Shown: positions 55,127 to 63,153 of the stretch, piece after piece | How the letters are laid out: the number at the start of each line of letters is the position of its first letter | Numbering within the stretch: the first letter of the stretch is position 1 | Origin: Acidiphilium sp. C61 | Lineage (GTDB): Bacteria; Pseudomonadota; Alphaproteobacteria; Acetobacterales; Acetobacteraceae | Assembly (NCBI RefSeq): GCF_902712915.1 | Contig: NZ_CACTIA010000005.1 | Location: 2,454,501-2,518,500, forward strand | Length of the DNA stretch: 64,000 nt | Direction of reading: 5' to 3' | The notes under the pieces: generated by a model | Databases searched by the model: none | Told to the model about the DNA's origin: nothing | Seen by the model: the letters and a program-made list of their open reading frames with translations, nothing else | Translations under genes and position numbers: made by a program

Positions 55127-57150
55127 TTCGGCTCGTTCATCAGGCCGAAGCGGTGCAGCTTCCGGTAGAGCGTGTTGCGGCTCATGCCGAGGCTGGCGGC
55201 GGTGGCGCCGATGCGCCAGTGATGCGCATCGAGTGCCGCGACGATGCGCGCGCGTTCGGGATCATGACTGGGATCGGGATCGTGACCGGGATCGTGATCG
55301 GGATTGGCGACGGTTACTTGCGGCGTGGCCGCAGGGCCGCCCATCTGCCGGACGATCATGTGCGGCAGGTGATGCACCTCGATCCGGCCGGAATCGGCGA
55401 AGGCGATGGCGGTCCGCAGCGTGTTGCGCAGCTCGCGGATATTGCCCGGCCAGTCATAGGCGGTCATCGCCGCCATCGCGGCGGGGGCGATGCCGACCGC
55501 GCCGTCCTCGCTCTCCTCGGCGCAGATCGTCTCGATCAGGCGCTGGCGGTCGGCCCGCTCGCGCAGCCCCGGCATGGTGAGGGCGACGCCGTTGAGCCGG
55601 TAGTAGAGGTCCATGCGGAATTCGCCGCGCGCGACCATCGCCTCCAGATCGCGGTGGGTGGCGCTGATCACCCTGATATCGATCCGGATCGGCGTCGTGC
55701 TGCCGAGCGGCACGATCTCGCGCTCTTCGAGCAGGCGCAGCAGCCGCGCCTGGATGGTGAGCGGCATGTCGCCGATCTCGTCGAGGAAGAGGGTGCCGCC
55801 ATGCGCCGCCGCCGCCTTGCCGCGCGCCCCGCCCGGCCGCGCGCCGGTGAAGGCGCCGGCCTCGTAGCCGAACAGCTCGCTCTCGATCAGCTGCTCGGGG
55901 ATCGCGGCACAGCTCATGGCGATGAAGGGCGCGCCGCCGCGGGCGCTGGCGGCGTGGATGGCGCGGGCGAACGTGTCCTTGCCGGTGCCGGTCTCGCCGA
56001 GGAGGAGGATGTTGATGTCGCGGTTCATCACCCGCTCGGCGCGCCAGACGTTATGCGCCATTGCCGGATCGGTGCCGGCGAGGGCGGCGAGCGGGGCCGG
56101 CGCGTCGCGGCGCGGCCGGGTCATGGCGGGCAGCGTCCGCGCCGGGCGTTCCACCTCGATCGCGCGGCGCTGCGCGGTGGCGCCGGCGGCGAGGCGGGCG
56201 CGGGCGCGTTTCGCCGGCCAGACGCTGGCGAAGCCGTGCCGGTCGTTGCCATGGGCGATCGGCCAGATGGCGAAGGGCTGGGTTTCGGCGTGTTCCAGCA
56301 GACGGTCGAGCGAGATGTCGAACACCTCGGCCACGCTGCGGCCGACCAGCGTCTCGTGCCCGCTGGCGCCGAGCATGGCGGGCACCGAATTGTCCACCGC
56401 GCGGATCAGCCCGTCACCATCGACGGCGAGCAGAGAGTCGTAGGGCAGGCCGACGAGTTCGGGGCGCTCGTGAAAGCGCATGATCATGCAGTCGCGGAAA
56501 TTGTTGGTGAAGTGCAACTGTTCGATGATGCGGGCGGACATGCTGACCAGGGCGATGGTCGGCACCTGGGCGGCGCGGCTGTCGTCGCAATCGAGGCAGG
56601 TGGCGTCGATCGCGCCGAGCAGCCGGCCATTCGCACCCCATACCGGCACCGCCGAACAGGTCATGTTGTTGTTGCAGGTGAAGAAATGCTCGTCGCGGTG
56701 GACGACGCGCGAGCGCCGGTCGTGCAGCGAGGTGCCGGGGCCGTTCACGCCGGCATGCGGCTCGTCCCACAGGAAGCCGGGCACCATGTTCGCGGCCCGC
56801 GCGCGGCCGGCATTGGCGGTGTCGGTAAAGACGTCGAGCACGGTGCCGTCGGCGTCGGTCAGCATCAGCACGTAGCGCGACGGGGCGGCGGAGGTTGCGG
56901 TCTGCTGGCCGATCTGCCCGAGCAGGCGGTGCATCTCGACCCGGCCGAGACGCTCGAACAGCGCGTGTTCCTCGCGGATCCGCCGCAGTGCGGCGCCACC
57001 CACATGCACGGCCGCCGGCGGTGCCTCGGGGTTCAGTCCATACTCGTCGCGGCAGCGCCGCCAAGCCGCCTCGATATAGTCCTCGTGCCGGAAGTCCCGG
57101 CCGGGCGGCGCCGCTGCGGCGCGCGCCCATCCCTGCTTCATGTCGGTCAT
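55123..57150 (-). CDS. Sigma-54-dependent transcriptional activator, AcoR type
   Basis: Enhancer-binding protein, 675 residues. It has an N-terminal GAF-like/AcoR input domain (about 50-200), a PAS-like segment with L-L-A-V-D-G-D-G-L-I-R-A-V (about 225-290), the AAA+ domain (about 345-560) and a Fis-type C-terminal helix-turn-helix (G-A-T-A-A-S-L-G-M-S-R-N-T-L-Y-R-K-L). The AAA+ domain has G-E-T-G-T-G-K-D (Walker A), G-A-F-T-G-A (sigma-54 contact) and L-F-L-D-E-I-G-D (Walker B). A D-P-G-H-D-P repeat precedes the last domain. Start M-T-D-M-K-Q-G at 57150 has GGGGAG upstream. A perfect -24/-12 promoter lies between it and xoxF, so it is the likely activator of methanol oxidation. Confidence 0.95.
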   Translation of the reverse strand: MTDMKQGWARAAAAPPGRDFRHEDYIEAAWRRCRDEYGLNPEAPPAAVHVGGAALRRIREEHALFERLGRVEMHRLLGQIGQQTATSAAPSRYVLMLTDADGTVLDVFTDTANAGRARAANMVPGFLWDEPHAGVNGPGTSLHDRRSRVVHRDEHFFTCNNNMTCSAVPVWGANGRLLGAIDATCLDCDDSRAAQVPTIALVSMSARIIEQLHFTNNFRDCMIMRFHERPELVGLPYDSLLAVDGDGLIRAVDNSVPAMLGASGHETLVGRSVAEVFDISLDRLLEHAETQPFAIWPIAHGNDRHGFASVWPAKRARARLAAGATAQRRAIEVERPARTLPAMTRPRRDAPAPLAALAGTDPAMAHNVWRAERVMNRDINILLLGETGTGKDTFARAIHAASARGGAPFIAMSCAAIPEQLIESELFGYEAGAFTGARPGGARGKAAAAHGGTLFLDEIGDMPLTIQARLLRLLEEREIVPLGSTTPIRIDIRVISATHRDLEAMVARGEFRMDLYYRLNGVALTMPGLRERADRQRLIETICAEESEDGAVGIAPAAMAAMTAYDWPGNIRELRNTLRTAIAFADSGRIEVHHLPHMIVRQMGGPAATPQVTVANPDHDPGHDPDPSHDPERARIVAALDAHHWRIGATAASLGMSRNTLYRKLHRFGLMNEPK

Positions 57151-57235
57151 CTTCTGGTCGCTCCCCTGACCGGATCCGCTGCCATTCGCATGCCGCTCTT
57201 GTGACGGCTTGTCGGGTGACGACAGCGCGAGACAG

Positions 57236-57284
57236 AGTGTTCCACACAAATTACACATTGTCACCCTGTTCCGCGGCGCTCCGC
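57236..57284. promoter_or_regulatory. Candidate upstream activator sites in the xoxF control region
   Basis: A small AT-rich patch contains GTGT-TCC-ACAC (57236-57246), ACAA/TTGT half-sites (around 57247-57262) and a second TGTTCC (around 57270). They lie 60-100 bases upstream of the -24 element, a normal distance for enhancer sites of a sigma-54 activator. Binding is inferred. Confidence 0.4.
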
Positions 57285-57339
57285 CACAGGCTTCGGCACA
57301 ACCTCAGGATTTGCGCCGCCCCGGCACCGCCGGCGCGGT

Positions 57340-57355
57340 TGGCACGCGAATTGCT
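57340..57355 (+). promoter_or_regulatory. Sigma-54 (-24/-12) promoter upstream of xoxF
   Basis: TGGCACGCGAATTGCT matches the consensus TGGCAC-N5-TTGC at every fixed position. It lies 90 bases upstream of the xoxF ATG, in the gap shared with a divergent AcoR-type sigma-54 activator gene. Confidence 0.85.
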
Positions 57356-57445
57356 GGATCAGATGCCAGCCGGGGAAATCCGGTAACGCGTCAAACGTCC
57401 GCAGCCGTCGTCATGTGGCGCCGGCGCACATCTGGAGGGAGCGTA

Positions 57446-59287
57446 ATGACAAGACTTGGGACGAAATCGCTGAAGCGGTCGCTGCTGGCGGCCAGTTTCG
57501 GCATCCTGGGGGCAGGGGCGCTTGTGCTTTCCGCGCAGGCGGCTGGATCCGGCAGCGAGTCGCTGGTGCAGATGCAGAAGAACGCCAATGACTGGGTGAT
57601 GCCGACCGGCACCTACAATAACTGGCGCTACAGCACGCTTGACCAGATCAACGCGAAGAACGCGAAGAACATGCAGGTCGCGTGGACGATGTCGACCGGG
57701 ACCAATCGCGGCCTCGAGGGCCAGCCGATCGTCATCGGCAACATGATGTATTACGAGACCTCCTATCCGAACTACGTCTACGCCATCAATCTGGACCACC
57801 CCGACCAGATCGCCTGGAAATACACCCCGCCGCGCGACACGAACGCGCCGCCGGTCGCCTGCTGCGACGTCGTCAACCGCGGGCCGGCCTATGCCGACGG
57901 GATGGTCTTCGTCGACGCGCTCGACGCGAAGCTCTATGCGCTCGATGCCAAGACCGGCAAGGTCGTGTGGTCGGCCCAGAACGGGCACCCGACTGATGGC
58001 CAGACCATGACCGGCTCGCCGATGGTCGTCGGCAACAACGTCATCATCGGCATCGCCGGCGGTGAATACGGCGTGCGCGGCTACATCACCGCCTACGACA
58101 TCCATACCGGCAAGATGGTCTGGCGCGGCTACAGCGAGGGCCCGTCGAAGGACACGCTGATCGATCCGGCGACGACGATCGATGGCGCGACCGGCAAGCC
58201 CGTCGGCCCGCATTCGAGCACCAAGACCTGGCAGGGCGACGAGTGGAAAGTGGGCGGCGGCACCACCTGGGGCTGGTATTCCTACGATCCGAAGCTGAAC
58301 CTGATCTATTACGGGTCGGGCAACCCCGGCACCTGGAACCCGAGCCAGCGCCCCGGCAAGAATCGCTGGTCGATGACCATCTGGGCCCGCAACCCCGAGA
58401 CCGGCAAGGTCAAGTGGGTGTATCAGATGACCCCGCATGACGGCTGGGACTATGACGGCGTGAACGAGATGGTTCTCGTCAACGTCAAGGATCATGGCAA
58501 GGAAGTGCCGGCGCTGGTGCATTTCGACCGCAACGGCTTCAGCTATGTCATGAACCGCGCGAACGGCAGCCCGATCGCGATCCACAAATACGATCCCTCG
58601 GTGAACTGGGCGACCGGGATCGACCCGAAGACCAACGAGCCGATCGTCGATCCCGCCAAGATGACCGAGGCGGGCAAGAACGTGAAGGACATCTGCCCCT
58701 CGTCGCAGGGCGACAAGGACGAGCAGCCGGTTTCCTACGATCCGAAGACCGGCCTGTTCTACGCGCCGCTGAACCACCTGTGCATGAGCTACCAGGCGTT
58801 CAACGTGAAGTACAAATCCGGCTTCCCGTTCGTCGGCGCCATCGTGAACATGATCCCGGGGCCGGGCGGCTATCGCGGCCGCTTCATCGCCTATGACCCG
58901 ATGACCGGCAAGACCAAGTGGCAGATCCACGACATGTTCCAGGATTGGGGCGGCGCGCTGACCACGGCGGGCAATGTCGCGTTCTACGGCACGCTGAAGG
59001 GGATGTTCCGCGCGGTGGACATCCAGACCGGCAAGATCCTCTACCAGTTCAAGACGCCGTCCGGCATCATCGGCAATCCGATCACCTACATGCATGATGG
59101 CAAGCAGTATGTGGCGGTGCTGAGCGGTGTCGGCGGCTGGGCCGCGATCGGCATGGCGGACAACCTGCACAAATCCTCCGCCGGTCTCGGCGCGGTGGGC
59201 CTGAACGCCACGCTGACCGACTACACGAACCTTGGCGGCACGCTGATGGTGTTCTCGCTGCCCTCGAAAGTGGCCAGCGCGAACTGA
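57446..59287 (+). CDS. xoxF: Lanthanide-dependent PQQ methanol dehydrogenase, XoxF type
   Basis: Periplasmic quinoprotein oxidising methanol (and possibly formaldehyde); 613 residues with a signal peptide ending near A-Q-A-A. The eight-bladed propeller repeats (for example L-D-A-K-T-G-K-V-V-W) and the vicinal disulfide C-C in V-A-C-C-D-V-V-N-R-G are present. The decisive feature is D335-Y-D337 in H-D-G-W-D-Y-D-G-V-N: the extra aspartate two residues after the catalytic one marks lanthanide enzymes, where MxaF has Ala. It has GGAGGGAG upstream and a sigma-54 promoter. A strong hairpin follows it. No mxaI is present. Confidence 0.97.
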   Translation: MTRLGTKSLKRSLLAASFGILGAGALVLSAQAAGSGSESLVQMQKNANDWVMPTGTYNNWRYSTLDQINAKNAKNMQVAWTMSTGTNRGLEGQPIVIGNMMYYETSYPNYVYAINLDHPDQIAWKYTPPRDTNAPPVACCDVVNRGPAYADGMVFVDALDAKLYALDAKTGKVVWSAQNGHPTDGQTMTGSPMVVGNNVIIGIAGGEYGVRGYITAYDIHTGKMVWRGYSEGPSKDTLIDPATTIDGATGKPVGPHSSTKTWQGDEWKVGGGTTWGWYSYDPKLNLIYYGSGNPGTWNPSQRPGKNRWSMTIWARNPETGKVKWVYQMTPHDGWDYDGVNEMVLVNVKDHGKEVPALVHFDRNGFSYVMNRANGSPIAIHKYDPSVNWATGIDPKTNEPIVDPAKMTEAGKNVKDICPSSQGDKDEQPVSYDPKTGLFYAPLNHLCMSYQAFNVKYKSGFPFVGAIVNMIPGPGGYRGRFIAYDPMTGKTKWQIHDMFQDWGGALTTAGNVAFYGTLKGMFRAVDIQTGKILYQFKTPSGIIGNPITYMHDGKQYVAVLSGVGGWAAIGMADNLHKSSAGLGAVGLNATLTDYTNLGGTLMVFSLPSKVASAN

Positions 59288-59303
59288 GGCGCGTCTTGAC
59301 CAT

Positions 59304-59343
59304 CCAGCCCGGGTCGCTCCCCTGCCCGGGCTGGAACTTTTTC
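59304..59343 (+). terminator. Intrinsic terminator/attenuator between xoxF and xoxJ
   Basis: A perfect 10-bp stem CCAGCCCGGG / CCCGGGCTGG (59304-59334) is followed by AAC and five T residues. It probably ends most xoxF transcripts, giving high dehydrogenase relative to the following genes. Confidence 0.78.
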
Positions 59344-59437
59344 TGCCTTGCCCGCTCGCGTGGCCACGCGCGGCGGGCGCCTGCAACGACAGGAACCGGC
59401 CCGATATCCGGCCGGCCATGCTGACGGAGTGAAACCC

Positions 59438-60322
59438 ATGAAATCGTCGATGACCCGCTGGATGATGTTCGCGGGCTGTGCCGCCTTCCTCGCCGCCACA
59501 CCGAAGGGCAGCGCCGCGGCCAGCACAACCGCTCAGCCCTCCAAGACCAGCCATTCCGGCACCAGCCATGTGCTGCGTGTTTGCGCCGATCCCGGCTACC
59601 TGCCCTATTCGAACCGCGCCGGCGAGGGCTTCGAGAACAAGATCGCCGAACTCGTCGCCCACGCGATGGGCCGCAAGCTCGAATATACCTGGGCGAGCTA
59701 CCGCGCGCATGGCGGCTTCTCGAACTTCCTCGCCCTCAATCTCGACGCGCGCAAATGCGACGTTATCATGAACCTGCCGGCCGGCGACAACGAGGAGCTG
59801 GCGACCAAGCCCTATTACCGCTCCTCCTACGTGTTCGTGACCCGCAAGGACAAGCATCTGCACATCCGCTCGATGCGCTCGGTCTCGATGCATTCGGTCA
59901 AGATCGGGTTCGAGGCGGAAACCACGCCGGAGACCGCGGTCAAGATTCTCGGCCTGATCCGCAATGCCGTGGTGTTCCACGTCGCCGGCAATCCCGCCGC
60001 CTCGCCGCGCGAACTGCTGCAGGCGGTGCAGGATGGCAAGGTCGGCGTGATGGTGACCTGGGAGCCGGCGATCGGCGCGTTCATGAAGGATTATCCCGAT
60101 CTGCAGCTGCGCCGGGTGCCGTCGGAGGAATACGGGCCGGGGCTGCCGGCGGTGCATTATTCCTATGCGATGTCGATGGGCGTGCGGAAGGGCGACACCG
60201 CGCTGCGCGCCGCACTCGACAAGGTGATCGCCACCCACAAGGCGGAGATCGCCGCGACGCTCGCGAAATTCAATGTCGGTCTGATGCCGAACCCGCGGCA
60301 CTACAATTACTCCAACGGCTGA
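59438..60322 (+). CDS. xoxJ: XoxJ-type periplasmic substrate-binding protein
   Basis: Periplasmic protein of the family-3 solute-binding fold (294 residues), the usual partner encoded beside xoxF and proposed to help activate or mature the dehydrogenase. The signal peptide has a Met-rich core (R-W-M-M-F-A-G-C-A-A-F-L). The mature part begins L-R-V-C-A-D-P-G-Y-L-P-Y-S-N, diagnostic for XoxJ/MoxJ-like proteins, with Y-D/T-W and C-D-V-I-M-N-L-P-A-G blocks. GGAG lies 9 bases upstream of the ATG; an earlier frame extension lacks a signal peptide and is rejected. It follows the xoxF terminator. Confidence 0.93.
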   Translation: MKSSMTRWMMFAGCAAFLAATPKGSAAASTTAQPSKTSHSGTSHVLRVCADPGYLPYSNRAGEGFENKIAELVAHAMGRKLEYTWASYRAHGGFSNFLALNLDARKCDVIMNLPAGDNEELATKPYYRSSYVFVTRKDKHLHIRSMRSVSMHSVKIGFEAETTPETAVKILGLIRNAVVFHVAGNPAASPRELLQAVQDGKVGVMVTWEPAIGAFMKDYPDLQLRRVPSEEYGPGLPAVHYSYAMSMGVRKGDTALRAALDKVIATHKAEIAATLAKFNVGLMPNPRHYNYSNG

Positions 60323-60364
60323 AACGGGCCGCGCCACGATCCGAAGCATGAGAAAGTGATACGC

Positions 60365-61117
60365 ATGACCAAGAGTTCGATTTCATCATTCATCGGCGCG
60401 AGCGTGATTGGCGCCGCCGCTGCCGGGCTGCTCAGCGCGGCGGCCTTTGCCGCCGGCGGCGCGGGCGCGATGCCGAAGGGCGAGCAGCTCGCCAAGGGGA
60501 GCGACTGCTTCTCCTGCCACGCGATCAACCAGAAGGTCGTCGGCCCCGCCTTCGACGCCGTGGCGCAGAAATTCGCCGGCCAGTCCGGCGCCGAGGACAC
60601 GCTGGTGAACGCGATCCGCAAGGGGCATGTCGGCACCTGGGGCAAGATCCCGATGCCAGCGCACCCGCAGCTCTCGGAGGCCGACACCAAGGAGATCGTC
60701 TCCTGGATCCTGAGCCTCAAGGGGGCACAAGCCGCGGGCGCGCCGGCCGCCGCGTCCGGCAAGACCTACAGCTACAAGGTCAACGGCAAGACGGTGAAGG
60801 TCGATTTCCCGATCTTCCAGCCCGGCACCGAAAAGGTGACCAAGGATGTCTTCCGCGGCTACGAGCTGTTCAACTCCTACTGCTTCCGCTGCCATGGCGA
60901 GGATGCCGTCGGCGGATCCTACGCGCCCAACCTGCGGGCGTCGCTGAATAACGGCATGACCGAGGCCGGCTTCACCAATGTCGCGATGACCGGGGTGAAG
61001 GCGAAGGGCATGCCGAGCTGGGCCGGGTTCTTCACCCCGCACCAGATCCACGTGATCTACCAGTATGTGAAGGCACGCGCGGTCGGCGCCGTCGGCACCG
61101 GCGCGCCCAAGGAGTGA
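60365..61117 (+). CDS. xoxG: Dihaem cytochrome c in the xox cluster (xoxG-like C-terminal domain)
   Basis: Exported c-type cytochrome, 250 residues, with a signal peptide ending near A-F-A-A. Two haem sites are seen: C48-F-S-C-H (cytochrome c5/c551-like domain, about 38-125) and C173-F-R-C-H (XoxG/cL-like domain with V-T-K-D-V-F-R-G-Y-E-L-F-N-S-Y). A linker with K-V-N-G-K-T-V-K-V-D joins them. Usual XoxG is monohaem, so this is a fusion of the electron acceptor with a second cytochrome that may pass electrons towards the oxidase. Its stop region is the seed of the 27-bp repeats just downstream. The symbol is assigned by position and the second domain. Confidence 0.85.
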   Translation: MTKSSISSFIGASVIGAAAAGLLSAAAFAAGGAGAMPKGEQLAKGSDCFSCHAINQKVVGPAFDAVAQKFAGQSGAEDTLVNAIRKGHVGTWGKIPMPAHPQLSEADTKEIVSWILSLKGAQAAGAPAAASGKTYSYKVNGKTVKVDFPIFQPGTEKVTKDVFRGYELFNSYCFRCHGEDAVGGSYAPNLRASLNNGMTEAGFTNVAMTGVKAKGMPSWAGFFTPHQIHVIYQYVKARAVGAVGTGAPKE

Positions 61118-61255
61118 CGGGGCGGGGCCACGCCCAAGGAGTGACGATGTGGGGACATGCCCAAGGAGTGACGATGCGGGGCCATGCCCAAGGAGTGACG
61201 ATGCGGGGCCATGCCCAAGGAGTGACGATGCGGGGCCATGCCCCGCGCCGGATCA
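61105..61255. repeat. 27-bp tandem repeat downstream of the cytochrome gene, 5 copies
   Basis: Units based on GCCCAAGGAGTGACGATGCG plus GGGCCAT. The first partial unit is the end of the cytochrome gene itself (P-K-E-stop), so the stop-codon neighbourhood has been copied four to five times. Each unit also contains AAGGAG followed by ATG, a Shine-Dalgarno plus start arrangement. Confidence 0.95.
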
Positions 61256-61279
61256 GGATGTTCTGGGTATCAACAATAT

Positions 61280-61319
61280 AGAGCACGACATCCGATCCGG
61301 ATGGATCGGAAACCGCTCT
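61280..61319. repeat. REP-like palindrome, type B, upstream of gfa
   Basis: AGAGCACGACATCCGATCCG with the matching right arm CGGATGGATCGGAAACCGCTCT (only 22 bases before the gfa start). It lies within the probable leader of gfa. Confidence 0.75.
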
Positions 61320-61341
61320 GAACGAAAGGGAGTTCGGAAAC

Positions 61342-61914
61342 ATGGCCATCTCGCTGCATCCGTCCATCGACAATGGAATCAAGCCGGGCGCGTCCGGCTT
61401 TGCCGGCGGCACGCTGCGCTGCCACTGCCCGAGCCACCAGGTGGTGGTGCGCGTCGATTCGCAGACCGCCCACAACCACGCCTGCGGCTGTTCCAAATGC
61501 TGGAAGCCGGCAGGGGCGAAATTCTCGGTCGTCGCGGTGGTGCCGCGGGACAAGGTTCACATCGTCGAGAACGGCAACAAGCTGCACATCGTCGATCACA
61601 ACGCGGTCATCCAGCGCCATGCCTGCCGCGAATGCGGCGTGCACATGTTCGGCCGCATCGAGAACAAGGACCATCCGTTCTACGGGCTCGACTTCGTGCA
61701 TACCGAGCTGTCGTCCGACCAGGGCTGGTCGGCGCCGGAATTCGCCGCCTTCGTCTCCTCGGTGATCGAACAGGGCACGCCGCCCGCGGAGATGGGCGCC
61801 ATTCGCGCGCGCTTGAAGGAACTCGGCCTTGAGCCGTATGACTGCCTCTCGCCGCCGCTGATGGACGCCATCGCGACCCATGTCGCGAAGGCGAACGGCA
61901 AGCTCGCGGCCTGA
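61342..61914 (+). CDS. gfa: Glutathione-dependent formaldehyde-activating enzyme
   Basis: S-(hydroxymethyl)glutathione synthase: accelerates adduct formation between formaldehyde and glutathione, feeding the next enzyme; 190 residues, cytoplasmic. Zinc ligands are visible in R-C-H-C, C-G-C-S-K-C and C-R-E-C-G, the pattern of the CENP-V/GFA family. [20 protein letters not shown] is typical of Gfa. The ATG has AAGGGAG upstream. It sits between the xox genes and the S-hydroxymethylglutathione dehydrogenase gene, making the methanol-to-formate path contiguous. Confidence 0.95.
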   Translation: MAISLHPSIDNGIKPGASGFAGGTLRCHCPSHQVVVRVDSQTAHNHACGCSKCWKPAGAKFSVVAVVPRDKVHIVENGNKLHIVDHNAVIQRHACRECGVHMFGRIENKDHPFYGLDFVHTELSSDQGWSAPEFAAFVSSVIEQGTPPAEMGAIRARLKELGLEPYDCLSPPLMDAIATHVAKANGKLAA

Positions 61915-62043
61915 CCGCCCTGGAGCCTGATCCGGCCGGGTGGCATCGCCCGGTCGGAGCGAGAGAGGCTCCGCCGATCAACAGCATGGCGTGATGGTGC
62001 CGGCCCCGCGAGGCCGGACGGCGCGCCGAGGAGGATGGATACG

Positions 62044-63153
62044 ATGGACGTTCGCGCCGCGATTGCGTGGAAAGCCGGCGAAAAGCTCGAACTCGGCACC
62101 GTGCGGCTGGAAGGGCCGAAGGCGGGCGAGGTGCTGGTCGAGGTCAAGGCCACCGGCATCTGCCATACGGACGAATACACGCTTTCGGGCGCTGACCCCG
62201 AAGGGCTGTTCCCGGCGATTCTCGGCCATGAGGGGGCGGGGGTCGTGGTCGATATCGGCCCCGGTGTGACCAGCGTGAAGAAGGGCGATCACGTGATCCC
62301 GCTCTACACGCCCGAATGCCGGCAGTGCAAATCCTGCCTGTCGCGCAAGACCAATCTCTGCACCGCGATCCGCGCGACCCAGGGCAAGGGGGTGATGCCG
62401 GACGGCACCTCGCGCTTCTCCTGCGACGGCGAGCCGGTGATGCACTACATGGGCTGCTCGACCTTCGCCAACTACACCGTGCTGCCGGAGATCGCGCTGG
62501 CGAAGGTGCGCGAGGACGCGCCCTTCGACAAGATCTGCTATATCGGCTGCGGGGTGACCACCGGGATCGGCGCCGTGATCAACACCGCCAAGGTGCAGCC
62601 GGGCGACAATGTCGTCGTCTTCGGTCTCGGCGGGATCGGCCTCAACGTGATCCAGGGCGCGCGTCTCGCCGGTGCGAACATGATCGTCGGCGTCGATCTC
62701 AACAACGGCCGCAAGCCGATGGCCGAGAAATTCGGCATGACGCATTTCGTCAACCCGGCCGAGATCGGCGAGGATCTCGTGCCCTATATCGTCAACCTGA
62801 CCGATGGCGGCGCGGACTATTCCTTCGAGTGCATCGGCAATGTGAAGGTGATGCGCCAGGCGCTGGAATGCTGCCATCGCGGCTGGGGCACCTCGATCAT
62901 CATCGGGGTCGCCGGCGCGGGGCAGGAAATCTCGACCCGGCCGTTCCAGCTGGTCACCGGGCGCAACTGGCGCGGCACCGCGTTCGGCGGCGCGCGCGGC
63001 CGCACCGATGTGCCGAAGATCGTCGACTGGTACATGAACGGCAAGATCAACATCGACGACCTGATCACCCATGTCCTGCCCTTCGAGCAGATCAACGAGG
63101 GCTTCGAGCTGATGCGCAAGGGCGAGAGCATCCGCAGCGTCGTCGTCTACTGA
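62044..63153 (+). CDS. frmA: S-(hydroxymethyl)glutathione dehydrogenase / class III alcohol dehydrogenase
   Basis: NAD-linked, zinc-dependent enzyme making S-formylglutathione; 369 residues. Catalytic zinc ligands are C in G-I-C-H-T-D, H in L-G-H-E-G and a later C (I-G-C-G-V-T-T-G). The structural zinc comes from the C-R-Q-C-K-S-C-L-S-R-K-T-N-L-C lobe. G-L-G-G-I-G is the NAD motif. The ATG at 62044 is preferred to 62035 because AGGAGG at 62028-62033 is then correctly spaced. The gene is called flhA or adhC in methylotrophs. Its stop overlaps the start of the TonB receptor (TGATG), an unusual coupling. Confidence 0.96.
   Translation: MDVRAAIAWKAGEKLELGTVRLEGPKAGEVLVEVKATGICHTDEYTLSGADPEGLFPAILGHEGAGVVVDIGPGVTSVKKGDHVIPLYTPECRQCKSCLSRKTNLCTAIRATQGKGVMPDGTSRFSCDGEPVMHYMGCSTFANYTVLPEIALAKVREDAPFDKICYIGCGVTTGIGAVINTAKVQPGDNVVVFGLGGIGLNVIQGARLAGANMIVGVDLNNGRKPMAEKFGMTHFVNPAEIGEDLVPYIVNLTDGGADYSFECIGNVKVMRQALECCHRGWGTSIIIGVAGAGQEISTRPFQLVTGRNWRGTAFGGARGRTDVPKIVDWYMNGKINIDDLITHVLPFEQINEGFELMRKGESIRSVVVY

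Noticed and set aside
57446..59287. Calcium-type methanol dehydrogenase MxaF
   Set aside because: The D-Y-D motif at 335-337 and the lack of mxaI nearby indicate the lanthanide XoxF type.
61137..61255. Possible CRISPR array or coding repeat gene downstream of the cytochrome
   Set aside because: Units are contiguous 27-mers with no spacers and contain copies of the cytochrome stop region.
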